From NCBI RefSeq assembly GCF_026236535.1, contig NZ_JAHTMW010000029.1, forward strand, positions 28,669 through 92,668: a DNA stretch of 64,000 nt, written 5' to 3'. The position numbers were made by a program, and so were the translations under genes. A model generated the notes under the pieces. That model saw only the letters and a program-made list of their open reading frames with translations, did not search any database and was not told where the DNA came from. The stretch is from Streptomyces sp. SKN60 (GTDB lineage Bacteria > Actinomycetota > Actinomycetes > Streptomycetales > Streptomycetaceae). Of the stretch, positions 43,170 through 52,315 are shown in pieces. Each line of letters begins with the position of its first letter. Position 1 is the first letter of the stretch.

Positions 43170-45281
43170 ATGCTGACGGGGATCGAGGAGGTCGACTGGG
43201 CCTCGCTGGGCCATGCCTACGGCCCCGCCGACGATGTGCCGGAGCTGCTGCGGGGGCTCGCCTCCGAGGATCCCGCCGAGCGCGAGAACGCCCTCGACGG
43301 CATGTACGGAGCCGTCCACCACCAGGGCGACGTCTACGACTCGACCCTCGCCTGCATCCCCTTCCTCCTCGAACTCGTCGCCGACCCCGCGGTCCAGGAC
43401 CGGGGCGGCATCGTGGAGTTGCTCACCAGCATCGGCGGCATCGACCTCTGCGGCGACGAGGAGCTGGACGAACTCGACCCGGACGACGCCGAGTTCACCC
43501 CGGCGGCGAACTACGCGATGGCCGCGGCCGCCGTCGCCGCCGGCGCCGACGTCTTCCTCGGCCTGGTCCACGACCCCGACCCCGAGGTGCGGCTCGCGGC
43601 GCCGTGCGCGCTGGCCTCGCTGCACGGCGACCCCGTCCACGTACTCGAACTGCTCCGTGAGCGGCTGACGATCGAGCGGGACACGGAGGTACGGCTCGCG
43701 CTCGTCGCCGCCCTCGGGCGGATCGCGCTGCGGCACGAGTCGCTGCGCGCCGAGACCGTGGAGTGGCTGGACTGGCTGTCGCGGGTCGCGCAGGCGCCGG
43801 GGCTGCGGCTCGCCGCGCTCGCGCAGCTCGCCCGGGTGGCGCCCGCCGAGATCCCGTACGACGTGGTGGAGCGGGTGACGGTGCTGCTCGACGAGGTGCG
43901 CACGGCGCCCGCCGACGTCTCCGCCGAGCCGGCCCGTACGGCCGCCGCCCCCACCCTCGTCGGCCAGGTCCGCGAACTCCTCGAAGAACACTCGACGGGC
44001 CGCCCCACCCCCTGGACCGAGGAACTCCTCCGCACCCTGCACACCGCCCTCGACGACCGGGTCGACGACCGCATCGCGCTCATCCTGGCCCAGCTGCGCA
44101 GCCCCGACTGGGGGCAGCGCTCGGACGCCATCTGGCTGTGTGGCGGTCTGATACGAGTGTGGCGCGGGCGGTACGACGAGGTGGTGCGGCTCGTCGGGGC
44201 GCAGCTGGTCGACCCGGAGCCGCGGCTTCGCGAGGCGGCCACGTCGTTCCTTGAGCGCCTCTTCGAGCTGGCCGCGCCCTCGGCCGACGCGCTCGCCGCC
44301 CGGTTGACGACGACCGGGCCGACCGGGGCGACAGGCGCGACCGGGGTGAACAGGGGGCCGGGCGCGCGGGCCGGCCGCGGCGGCGCGCTGCTCGCGCTCG
44401 CCCGGTCGGGCGACTCGCGGGCGATCCCGCTGCTCGCCCGCGCCCTGGAGGAGGAGCGCGAGGTGCGGCGGGAACTGCTGTACGCGGTGGACGCGCTGGG
44501 CCCGGCGGCCCTGCCGCTCGCCCCCGTACTGCGGCGCCGGCTCGCCGAGGTGGAGCTCGACGACCTGCTGTACGACCGGGCGGCGCCGCTGCTGTTCGCG
44601 CTGGGGTCGGTACGGGGCGCGCAGGCGCTGCCGGAGGTGCTGCGCGTCCTGCGCGGGGCGCCCGCGAACCGGCGGGACTGGGTGCACGAGGCGTGTCTGC
44701 GCACGCTGACGGCGTTCGGCCCGGCGGCCCGGGAGGCGCTGCCGGACGCGCGGCGGCTGCTCGCCTCGCCGTCGGCGGCGGTCTCGGCGATGGCGGCGCG
44801 CGCGGTGTGGGCGCTCGACGGTTCGCTGGACGAGGCGCTCGACACCCTGGACCAGTGGCTGCGGCCGGGCACCTCGGGCGACGAGTGGTGTGCGGCGGCC
44901 CTCTCCCTGGGCGCCATCGGCCCGGCGGCGGCACGGACGGCGCCGGCCCTGCGGGCCGGGCTCGGCGCGCGGGAGCTGTGGGTGCGGGTGCGGTCGGCGG
45001 CGGCGCTGTGGCGGGTGACGGGCGACTCCGTGGACACCCTGCCGGTGCTGCTCGCGGCCTGGGAGGAGAACCGTCACACCCGGGTGGCCGTGGCGGAGTG
45101 CCTGGCGGAGATGGGTCCGGCGGCGGCGGGCGCGGAGCCCGCGATCCGCGCGGAGCTGTCCCGGCGGCGGCGCCACAACGCACGCGAGGACGGCGCGGGC
45201 TCGCACGACGTGCACGACGACGAGAAGCTGCTGACCTTGTGCCGGGCGGCCCTGTCGCAATTGGAGCGCCGCGCGGTGTGA
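43170..45281 (+). CDS. HEAT-repeat protein with immunity-protein-like N-terminus
   Basis: A 703-residue alpha-solenoid with many HEAT/PBS-lyase-like repeats (EVRLAAPCALASL, EVRLALVAALGRIAL, WVRVRSAAALWRV) from about 120 to the end. The first 65 residues (VDWASLGHAYG, LDGMYGAVHHQGDVYDST) closely resemble the start of the immunity-like protein at 51478-52227. A collagen-like GPTGATGATG stretch lies mid-protein. No signal peptide. Function unknown; protein-protein scaffold or orphan immunity. ATG at 43170 is chosen. It is monocistronic. Confidence 0.85.
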   Translation: MLTGIEEVDWASLGHAYGPADDVPELLRGLASEDPAERENALDGMYGAVHHQGDVYDSTLACIPFLLELVADPAVQDRGGIVELLTSIGGIDLCGDEELDELDPDDAEFTPAANYAMAAAAVAAGADVFLGLVHDPDPEVRLAAPCALASLHGDPVHVLELLRERLTIERDTEVRLALVAALGRIALRHESLRAETVEWLDWLSRVAQAPGLRLAALAQLARVAPAEIPYDVVERVTVLLDEVRTAPADVSAEPARTAAAPTLVGQVRELLEEHSTGRPTPWTEELLRTLHTALDDRVDDRIALILAQLRSPDWGQRSDAIWLCGGLIRVWRGRYDEVVRLVGAQLVDPEPRLREAATSFLERLFELAAPSADALAARLTTTGPTGATGATGVNRGPGARAGRGGALLALARSGDSRAIPLLARALEEEREVRRELLYAVDALGPAALPLAPVLRRRLAEVELDDLLYDRAAPLLFALGSVRGAQALPEVLRVLRGAPANRRDWVHEACLRTLTAFGPAAREALPDARRLLASPSAAVSAMAARAVWALDGSLDEALDTLDQWLRPGTSGDEWCAAALSLGAIGPAAARTAPALRAGLGARELWVRVRSAAALWRVTGDSVDTLPVLLAAWEENRHTRVAVAECLAEMGPAAAGAEPAIRAELSRRRRHNAREDGAGSHDVHDDEKLLTLCRAALSQLERRAV

Positions 45282-45384
45282 AGCCGAGTGCGCACCTTCG
45301 GCCCACTGTTACATAATCGCAAAGTCGGACATTTACCTTCGTATCCGGTCAGTAGCGATCAGCCACCCCGGATCGGAGTCCGCC

Positions 45385-46062
45385 ATGCCCCGCGCCCGCA
45401 CCGCGCCCCCGTCCCGCCCCGCCCGCCGCCGCGCCGCCCTCGCCGGGGGTGCGCTCGCGCTGGCCGTCGGCGGCGGGCTGCTCGCCTGCGGGGGCGCGGC
45501 AGGGGCTGGAACGAATACGGCCACGGCCACGGCCACGGCTACGGCGCCCGACGTGGTCGTACGGAATGTGACGGTGGCGCCGGCCGGGCGCGACAAGGCC
45601 GCTCCACCCATGGCGGCCTCGGAACCGACCCGCCTGGTCGTACCGTCTGCGGGGGTGGACGCCGGGCCGGTGCTGCGGCTCGGGCTCGACGCGGATCGGG
45701 AGATGCAGGTGCCGTCGGAGGAGCAGGCGGAGCAGCCGGGCTGGTACACCGGGAGCGTGACACCGGGCGAGCGCGGGGCCGCGGTGCTGGTCGCGCACTA
45801 CGACACGGCGCGCGGCCCGGCCCTCCTGCGCGACGTCGCCGGCGTGCGGACCGGGGACCTCATCGAGGTGGGGCGGGCGGACGGCTCGACGGCCCGGTTC
45901 GCGGTCCGAGAGATCCAGCAAGTAGACAAAAAGGACTTCCCTACGAATAAGGTCTACGGGAAGACCGAGCGTCCCGAGCTGCGCCTCATCACCTGCGGCG
46001 GACCCGTACGGGACGGTCACCGCACCGACAACATCATCCTCTTCGCCGACCTGGTGAAGTAG
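45385..46062 (+). CDS. Class F-like sortase
   Basis: A 225-residue cysteine transpeptidase anchored by an N-terminal hydrophobic segment (about 17-40, LAGGALALAVGGGLLACGGA). Catalytic His lies in VLVAHYDTARGPA, Cys in RLITCGGPV and Arg in GHRTDNIILFA. The Thr/Ala repeat (TATATATATA) follows the anchor. This is a short class F (actinobacterial) sortase. The substrate is unknown, and no LPXTG-type protein was seen in the window. The next gene, a lipoprotein, starts 45 nt later and may be co-transcribed. Confidence 0.85.
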   Translation: MPRARTAPPSRPARRRAALAGGALALAVGGGLLACGGAAGAGTNTATATATATAPDVVVRNVTVAPAGRDKAAPPMAASEPTRLVVPSAGVDAGPVLRLGLDADREMQVPSEEQAEQPGWYTGSVTPGERGAAVLVAHYDTARGPALLRDVAGVRTGDLIEVGRADGSTARFAVREIQQVDKKDFPTNKVYGKTERPELRLITCGGPVRDGHRTDNIILFADLVK

Positions 46063-46107
46063 CGGTGGTGACGTAGCACCGGAGCACCGGACACACACAG
46101 GAGCAGC

Positions 46108-47046
46108 GTGGGAATGCGCCGCCGACGGCCGATCGCCGTCATCACCGCCGCGGGCGGTGCCGTCGGCGTGCTCGCCCTCACCGCGCTGCTCGGCGTGCTG
46201 CTCGCCAGCTGCGGCGGGCAGGGCGAGCTGCAGAGCGCCGGGCGCGCGCCCGGCGCCGTCGGGCCGGTGCGGCTCTGGCCGGATCTGCCGCCGGCGACCA
46301 ATCCTCCGATCGACTACGGCGAGAACACCACGGAGCGCGTCCCCGGCATCGAGGTCCGGGACAACGACGTGCGCTCGGTCGACCCGGTCGCCGTCGTCCA
46401 GGCCGAGGTGCGCGGGCACGAGGACGCGCGGTCCGGGCAGGACGGGCTGTACGAGGAGACGGTGCGGGCCATCGAGAAGTGCCCCACAGGCGCAGGCGCC
46501 ACCCCGGCCGATGGCACCACCGGCACCACCGGCACCACCGGCACCAGCGCCCCCGCCGACAGCGCCGACGGCGCCGCCCGCAAGGGCTGCCCCCTCCTCA
46601 CCCCGTACTACCGCGACCTCACCGGCAACGGGCGGGACGAACTGATCGTCGGCATTCGCATGCCCGACCAGCAGCTCGGCGTACGCGTCTATCTCGCCGA
46701 GAACGACGGGCTGACCAGGATCATGTCCACGGTCGACCAGGTGGTGAGCATCGAGCTGGCCGGCCGGGACCTGATCGTACGGGCGAGCTCGGCCGGGATC
46801 CCGGGCTACGAGTACCGGACCGCCTGGTCCTGGGACGAGCAGCAGCGCACGATGCTGCCGGCCCGGGACGAGATCGTCCGCATCAAACCGCGCGGCCCCG
46901 GCGCCTCGACCGTCCCCGCGCCGGACCTCGTCAGCCCCGCCGCGTCCCCGGCCCCCCGCGCCGTACCTCCGGCGGGGGCCTCCGGCAGCCCCTCCCCCGG
47001 GCCCACCGCAGACCTCGCGCCCGACGCCTCCGAGGGCGGCCCGTGA
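46108..47046 (+). CDS. Lipoprotein of unknown function, kinase-coupled
   Basis: A 312-residue exported lipoprotein. A signal peptide with lipobox LLASC ends near residue 35. The mature part is about 200 residues with a beta-rich body (YRDLTGNGRDELIVGIR, LGVRVYLAENDGL) reminiscent of an FG-GAP/integrin-like fragment and CseA-type signalling lipoproteins. A long Ala/Pro/Ser tail ends the protein. The start is GTG at 46108 with AGGAG. Its stop overlaps the kinase start as GTGA, so it likely modulates that kinase, as CseA does for CseC; inference. Confidence 0.8.
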   Translation: MGMRRRRPIAVITAAGGAVGVLALTALLGVLLASCGGQGELQSAGRAPGAVGPVRLWPDLPPATNPPIDYGENTTERVPGIEVRDNDVRSVDPVAVVQAEVRGHEDARSGQDGLYEETVRAIEKCPTGAGATPADGTTGTTGTTGTSAPADSADGAARKGCPLLTPYYRDLTGNGRDELIVGIRMPDQQLGVRVYLAENDGLTRIMSTVDQVVSIELAGRDLIVRASSAGIPGYEYRTAWSWDEQQRTMLPARDEIVRIKPRGPGASTVPAPDLVSPAASPAPRAVPPAGASGSPSPGPTADLAPDASEGGP

Positions 47047-48428
47047 GCCGGGCCCCGGGCGCCGACGCAGCCGGGAGTGGGGGCGCCCGGCGCCGGATGC
47101 CGCGGCAGCCCGCCTGGACGGCGACCCTCACCTTCAAGGCCGCCGTCTTCATCGCCGTGATGTGCTGCGCGCTCGCGGCGCTGCTCGGCGTGCTCGTGCA
47201 CGTGTCGGTCGCCGGGCAGACCGTGCGGGACTCCCGGGACAAGGCGCTGACCCGGCTCGACGAGGTCGGCCGGCTGTACGAGTCGGGCGAGCCGCTGCCC
47301 CGGTTCGCCGGGGTGGACCCGGCGGGCCTGCCCGCCTCCCTGCGGGCGCTCGCGGCGGGCGGCGAGCGGGGCACGATGGTGGCGGAGTTCGAGGGGCGCC
47401 CGACGATGTGGGCGGCGGGTCCGGCGGACGGGCGCGCCCTGGCCGTACGCATCGACTACACGCAGAGCGCGGCGACCATCGACCGGCTCGACCGTTCGAT
47501 CCTCGGCTCGTCGGTGCTCGCCATCGGGGCCACCCTGCTCGTCGGGGCGTTCGCCGTCACCCGGGTCACCCGGCGGCTGCACGCGACCGCGACGGTGGCG
47601 CGCCGGATCAGCGCCGGCGACCTGGACGCGCGCGTCAACGACCCCCGTACCAAGGACCCTTCCCGCCCGCTCGACGAGGTGGCCACCGTCTCCGGGGCGC
47701 TCGACACCATGGCCTCCTCGCTCCAGCGCAAGCTGCAGAGCGAGCAGCGCTTCACGGCGGACGTGGCGCATGAGCTGCGCACCCCGCTGACCGGTCTGTC
47801 CGCGGCGGCCGAACTGCTGCCGGAGGGGCGGCCGTCGGAGCTGGTACGGGACCGGGTGCGGACGATGCGGGCGCTGACCGAGGACCTGCTGGAGATCTCG
47901 CGGCTCGACGCGGGCACCGAGCGGGTCGACCTGGCGGTGCACGACCTGGGGCCGCTGGCCGAGCGGGTGGTGCGCGCCGCCGCGAGCACCTCGGGCACCG
48001 TGACCGAGGTGCGGGTGGTGCGGGACGCGACCGTGGAGACGGACAAGCGGCGCCTGGAGCGGGTGCTCGGCAATCTGGTCGCGAACGCGCACCGGCACGG
48101 CGCGGCGCCGGTGGTCCTGTCGGTGGACGGGCCGGTGGTGACGGTACGGGACCACGGCGCGGGCTTTCCGGACTACCTGCTCGCGGCCGGCCCGCAGCGG
48201 TTCCGCACCGAGAGCGGCGGCAAGGGCCACGGACTCGGGCTCACCATCGCGGTCGGGCAGGCGGAGGTGATCGGCGCGGAGCTGGTGTTCGCCAACGCGC
48301 CGGAGGACGACGAGGGCGGCGGGGCGGTGGCGCGGCTGACGCTGCCGGAGTACGTACACCTCGCGGAGCCGGGGGACCCAGGGGACCCGGCGGACCCGGC
48401 GGACCCGGCGGACCCGGCGAGCGCGTAA
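47043..48428 (+). CDS. Orphan sensor histidine kinase
   Basis: 461 residues: N-terminal transmembrane helix at about 27-49, a short extracellular loop (about 50-150), a second helix at about 160-178, HAMP (RRISAGDLDARVND), HisKA with phospho-His243 in ADVAHELRTPLTG and HATPase_c (N box GNLVANAHRHG, G boxes DHGAGF and GKGHGLGLTIA). The C-terminus ends in GDPADP repeats. GTG at 47043 is coupled to the lipoprotein gene. No response regulator lies next to it, which is odd for this class. Confidence 0.88.
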   Translation: MSRAPGADAAGSGGARRRMPRQPAWTATLTFKAAVFIAVMCCALAALLGVLVHVSVAGQTVRDSRDKALTRLDEVGRLYESGEPLPRFAGVDPAGLPASLRALAAGGERGTMVAEFEGRPTMWAAGPADGRALAVRIDYTQSAATIDRLDRSILGSSVLAIGATLLVGAFAVTRVTRRLHATATVARRISAGDLDARVNDPRTKDPSRPLDEVATVSGALDTMASSLQRKLQSEQRFTADVAHELRTPLTGLSAAAELLPEGRPSELVRDRVRTMRALTEDLLEISRLDAGTERVDLAVHDLGPLAERVVRAAASTSGTVTEVRVVRDATVETDKRRLERVLGNLVANAHRHGAAPVVLSVDGPVVTVRDHGAGFPDYLLAAGPQRFRTESGGKGHGLGLTIAVGQAEVIGAELVFANAPEDDEGGGAVARLTLPEYVHLAEPGDPGDPADPADPADPASA

Positions 48429-48503
48429 CGCCCCGGACGCCCGGCCGCGGCACACCGTCACACAAAAGGGACATAAGGCTTACTGCTTGCTACGTTGCGG
48501 TCC

Positions 48504-49904
48504 ATGACCGCACCGCCGCCGACGGACGCGAAGGACATCAGGGACGCGCCCCCGCCCGGGGTCCGGGTCCCGAAGCGGCGCGGTGTGGAGTTCTCGCTCC
48601 TTGTCGGCGCGGTCCTGATCTCGGTCCTGGGGTACGCGGAGGTCGGGCTCGCCCGCAACGGCGCCGTACCGCCGGACGCCGCCCGTTACGGCGCCGGGCT
48701 CGGCACGCTCGCGCTCCTCGCGCATCTCGCCGTACGGCTGTGCGCCCCGTACGCCGATCCGCTCCTGCTGCCGATCGCGGTGCTGCTCAACGGGTTCGGT
48801 CTGGTGCTGATCTACCGGCTCGACCTGGAGTCGGCGGCCGACATCGCCGCGCCCACCCAGCTGGTCTGGTCGACCGTCGGGGTCGGACTCTTCATCGTGG
48901 TCGTACTGGTGATCCGGGACCACCGGGTGCTGCAGCGCTACGCCTATCTCTCCGTCACCGCCGCGCTCGCGCTGATGATCCTGCCGATCTTCTTCCCCGC
49001 CGTGAACGGGGCGAAGATCTGGATCCGGATCGGCGGACTGTCCTTCCAGCCGGGCGAGTTCGCCAAGATCCTGCTGGCGGTGTTCTTCGCCGCCTATCTG
49101 GCCGCCAACCGCAACGCGCTCGCCTACACCGGGCGGAAGATCTGGCGGCTCCAGTTCCCGACCGGCCGGGTGCTCGGCCCGATCGTGGCCATCTGGGGCC
49201 TGAGCGTCTGCGTCCTCGTCCTCGAACGGGACCTGGGGACCTCGCTGCTGTTCTTCGGCCTCTTCGTGATCATGCTGTACGTGGCGACCGGGCGCACCGG
49301 CTGGATCGCGGTCGGGCTGCTGCTCGCCGCGGCCGGCGCCTTCCTGGTCGGCTCGCTCGAACCGCATGTGCACAGCAGGGTGCAGGACTGGCTGGACCCG
49401 TTCGCGTCGATCCGGGCGGGCGACGGGCCGGGGCAGCTGGCCCAGTCGCTGTTCGCGTTCGCGGCCGGCGGGATGCTGGGCACGGGTCTGGGCCTCGGCC
49501 ACTCGGTGCTCATCGGCTTCGCCGCCAAGTCGGACTTCATCCTGGCGACGGCGGGCGAGGAACTGGGCCTGGTCGGCCTCACGGCCCTCTTCCTGCTGTA
49601 CGCGCTGCTCGTCGCCCGCGGCTACCGGGCGGGGCTCGCGCTGCGCGACCCCTTCGGGCGGCTGCTTTCCGTCGGCCTGGCCTCGATCCTGGCGCTGCAG
49701 GTCTTCGTCATCGCGGGCGGGGTGATGGGGCTGATCCCGCTGACCGGCATGGCGATGCCGTTCCTCGCGCAGGGCGGGTCGTCCGTCGTCACCAACTGGG
49801 TGATCGTGGCGCTGCTCGTCCGGGTCTCGGACTCGGCGCGGGCGCCGCGCCCGGACATGGCGGACACGGGTGTGATCGCCCCGATCGCGGAGGACGCACC
49901 GTGA
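48504..49904 (+). CDS. FtsW/RodA/SpoVE-family peptidoglycan polymerase
   Basis: A SEDS-family polytopic membrane glycosyltransferase of 466 residues, polymerising lipid II. About ten helices are visible; family motifs are NGAKIWIRIGG, QPGEFAKILL, ERDLGTSLLFFG and GLIPLTGMAMPFLAQGGSS. The start is ATG at 48504. It is 19 nt before the class B PBP gene, the usual FtsW-PBP or RodA-PBP2 pairing. A paralogue of the main division pair is likely, since dcw genes are not nearby. Confidence 0.92.
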   Translation: MTAPPPTDAKDIRDAPPPGVRVPKRRGVEFSLLVGAVLISVLGYAEVGLARNGAVPPDAARYGAGLGTLALLAHLAVRLCAPYADPLLLPIAVLLNGFGLVLIYRLDLESAADIAAPTQLVWSTVGVGLFIVVVLVIRDHRVLQRYAYLSVTAALALMILPIFFPAVNGAKIWIRIGGLSFQPGEFAKILLAVFFAAYLAANRNALAYTGRKIWRLQFPTGRVLGPIVAIWGLSVCVLVLERDLGTSLLFFGLFVIMLYVATGRTGWIAVGLLLAAAGAFLVGSLEPHVHSRVQDWLDPFASIRAGDGPGQLAQSLFAFAAGGMLGTGLGLGHSVLIGFAAKSDFILATAGEELGLVGLTALFLLYALLVARGYRAGLALRDPFGRLLSVGLASILALQVFVIAGGVMGLIPLTGMAMPFLAQGGSSVVTNWVIVALLVRVSDSARAPRPDMADTGVIAPIAEDAP

Positions 49905-49923
49905 GAGGCATGAGAGGTTCCTC

Positions 49924-51399
49924 ATGATCCGGTACATCCGGCGGGCCGCGGCCCTGTGCTTCCTGCTCCTCGTGGCCTTGCTGGTGAACGCGGCCCGGGT
50001 GATGGTCTTCGAGGCCGACTCGTACGACGACAACCCGGCGAACCGGCGGATCGCGATCACCCGCTGGGGCCAGCCGCGCGGCGAGATCCTGGTGGACGGG
50101 CGCCCGGTGACCGGCTCGCGCGACAGCCAACAGCAGCTGCGCTGGGAACGCACGTACACCCAGGGGCCGTTGTACGCGCCGGTGACCGGCTACGCCTCGC
50201 AGACGTACGGCACGACGCTGGTCGAGGACGCCGAGGACGCCGTCCTGTCCGGCACCGACCCGATGCTCGCCCCGCTCCCCCTGTGGAACGACGTCAGCCG
50301 CGGCCTGCAGCCCGGCGGGGACGTGGTCACCACCATCCGGGCCCGGATGCAGGAGGCGGCGTACCGCGGCCTGGACGGCAAGCGGGGCGCGGTCGCGGCA
50401 ATCGAGCCGTCGAGCGGCCGGATCCTGGCGCTCGTCTCCTCCCCCTCGTATGACCCGGGGGTCCTGTCCGGCACCGGCCCGGCGGTGACGGAGGCGTGGC
50501 AGCGGCTCAACACCTCCCCCAACCAGCCGATGCTGGACCGCGCGATCCGCCAGACGTACCCGCCCGGATCCACCTTCAAGATCGTGACGGCGGCGGCCGC
50601 CCTGGACACGGGCGCCGTCACCGACCCCGACGCCCCGACCGACACCCCCGACCCCTTCGTCCTCCCCGGTACCCGCCAGGTCCTCCCGAACGAGGCCACC
50701 GGCTGCGCGAACGCCTCCCTCGCGTACGCCATCCAGTGGTCCTGCAACACGGTGATGGCCGGCCTCGGGGTGAAGGTCGGCCTCGCGGACATGGTGGGCG
50801 CGGTCGGCAGCTTCGGCTTCAACGACCCGGCGCTGCGCATCCCGTCCTGGGTGGCGAAGTCGAACTTCGACACCGACATGTCCGAGGACCAGCTGGCCCT
50901 CTCCTCCATCGGCCAGTTCGACACGGCGGCCACCCCGCTGCAGATGGCCATGGTCGCGGCCGCCGTCGCCAACAACGGCGAGATCGCCGCCCCCCACCTG
51001 GTCGAACGCACCACCACCTCCGCCGGCACCACCCTCCACACCCCCGCCCGCCGCACCTACCGCCAGGCCATGCGCCCCTCCACCGCCACCCGCCTCCAGG
51101 ACCTCATGATCCGCGCCGTCGAGGACGGCACCGGCACCAACGCCGCCATCCCCGGCGCCCGCGTCGGCGGCAAAACCGGCACCGCCCAACACGGCCTCGG
51201 CAACACCGGCACCCCCTACGCCTGGTTCATCGCCTGGGCCCAGGCCGCCGACTCCGCGCAGCCGGCCGTCGCCGTCGCCGTCGTCGTCGAGGACGCCGAG
51301 GCCAACCGCACGGACATCAGCGGCGGCGGCAGCGCGGCCCCGATCGCGAAGGCGGTGATGGAGGAGGCGCTGCGGCTGGAGGCGGAGGCGCGGGGGTAG
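49924..51399 (+). CDS. Class B penicillin-binding protein (transpeptidase)
   Basis: 491 residues with a single N-terminal helix (about 8-24) and a periplasmic dimerisation part (YDDNPANRRIA, GEILVDGRPV), then the transpeptidase domain. Active-site motifs: S216-T-F-K219 (PPGSTFKIV), S273-C-N275 and K417-T-G-T420 (GGKTGTAQH). It would cross-link glycan made by the preceding SEDS protein. The length is typical of actinobacterial PbpA. Late third of the gene is unusually rich in CCC codons. Confidence 0.94.
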   Translation: MIRYIRRAAALCFLLLVALLVNAARVMVFEADSYDDNPANRRIAITRWGQPRGEILVDGRPVTGSRDSQQQLRWERTYTQGPLYAPVTGYASQTYGTTLVEDAEDAVLSGTDPMLAPLPLWNDVSRGLQPGGDVVTTIRARMQEAAYRGLDGKRGAVAAIEPSSGRILALVSSPSYDPGVLSGTGPAVTEAWQRLNTSPNQPMLDRAIRQTYPPGSTFKIVTAAAALDTGAVTDPDAPTDTPDPFVLPGTRQVLPNEATGCANASLAYAIQWSCNTVMAGLGVKVGLADMVGAVGSFGFNDPALRIPSWVAKSNFDTDMSEDQLALSSIGQFDTAATPLQMAMVAAAVANNGEIAAPHLVERTTTSAGTTLHTPARRTYRQAMRPSTATRLQDLMIRAVEDGTGTNAAIPGARVGGKTGTAQHGLGNTGTPYAWFIAWAQAADSAQPAVAVAVVVEDAEANRTDISGGGSAAPIAKAVMEEALRLEAEARG

Positions 51400-51477
51400 T
51401 GAGGTGGGCGCGGAGCCTCGGCGCAGGAACGCCTCCAGGAGCGGCACTCGGCAGACAGCCGCCAGGCAGCGATCGCC

Positions 51478-52227
51478 CTAAAAAGGCGGCTCGTCAAATG
51501 AGCCCCGATCTTCCTGCGAATCATGAACCCTCCCACACTCACCGGAGGGGAGCGGATCGATATCCGATTCGATCAGCATGCGCCCTTGCCTCCAAGCGTT
51601 CAACGCCTCGGAGGCCAAGCTCCTATGCAACTCATTGGAGCTTTGCGCCAGAACGTTCTCCACCAAAGGTGTCAATCTCCCGCGATGAATTGCCAACGCC
51701 GGGGACTCCAAGAAACGAACGGCGGCGACAAGAGCCGCCTCCACTACTCTCGAATCAGAGTCATCAAAGTAGGAGGCAACGCCCGGAAAAGCTTCCGGGT
51801 AAATGTCCCGAATGCCCGCGAAATCGGGAAACGGCTCGGTCGGCGAGTATTTTCCCCACTCTCGAATGCGCTGCTCCTGACCAATGCTGACATCAAAGGC
51901 CACATTGGCCAGCCACGTAAGGAGTTTGCCTCGAAGCGGGAATTTTCCCCCCTCCCACGGAGGGGTAAGTGCGGCTCGACTTGGCTGGTCACCCAAAAGC
52001 GCGGCAACATACCTGAAAGCCGGCACGGTTGCAGAGTACACCACCCCATCGTTGAGAAGAGCACTGTAAAGGTGATCGAGCGAACTCGTTACCGCCGGAA
52101 AGTCACCCGACGACAAGTCGCGAAGCTTGGCCGGAGTATCCGGGAAAGCCGAGCCATCCGCATTTTCGAGACTGGCCCAATCGGTGAGATTGAGGATCGC
52201 GTAGGGATTCAAATTATCGCCGTTCAT
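51478..52227 (-). CDS. Probable HEAT-like immunity protein for the RHS toxin
   Basis: A 249-residue protein directly downstream of the toxin gene. It is predicted largely helical. Segments DWASLENADG, LYSALLNDGVVYSATVP and FDDSDSRVVEAALVAAVRFLE resemble HEAT/immunity proteins of polymorphic toxin loci. GC is clearly lower than neighbours. No classic ribosome site precedes the ATG at 52227. The position after the toxin, convergent with the PBP gene, supports an antidote function; binding to the deaminase is inferred. Confidence 0.75.
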   Translation of the reverse strand: MNGDNLNPYAILNLTDWASLENADGSAFPDTPAKLRDLSSGDFPAVTSSLDHLYSALLNDGVVYSATVPAFRYVAALLGDQPSRAALTPPWEGGKFPLRGKLLTWLANVAFDVSIGQEQRIREWGKYSPTEPFPDFAGIRDIYPEAFPGVASYFDDSDSRVVEAALVAAVRFLESPALAIHRGRLTPLVENVLAQSSNELHRSLASEALNAWRQGRMLIESDIDPLPSGECGRVHDSQEDRGSFDEPPF

Positions 52228-52264
52228 ATCTACGACGCCACCACAGTGGCCTACAGGAAAGCAG

Positions 52265-52295
52265 CCAAGGCGCGGCCACAGGGGCCGCGCCTTGG
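52265..52295 (-). terminator. Hairpin between toxin and immunity genes
   Basis: A 13-bp perfect stem (ccaaggcgcggcc / ggccgcgccttgg) with a 5-nt loop, 20 nt after the toxin stop, possibly lowering read-through into the immunity gene. Confidence 0.75.
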
Positions 52296-52315
52296 TAAAT
52301 CCTCAGAAGGGTAGG

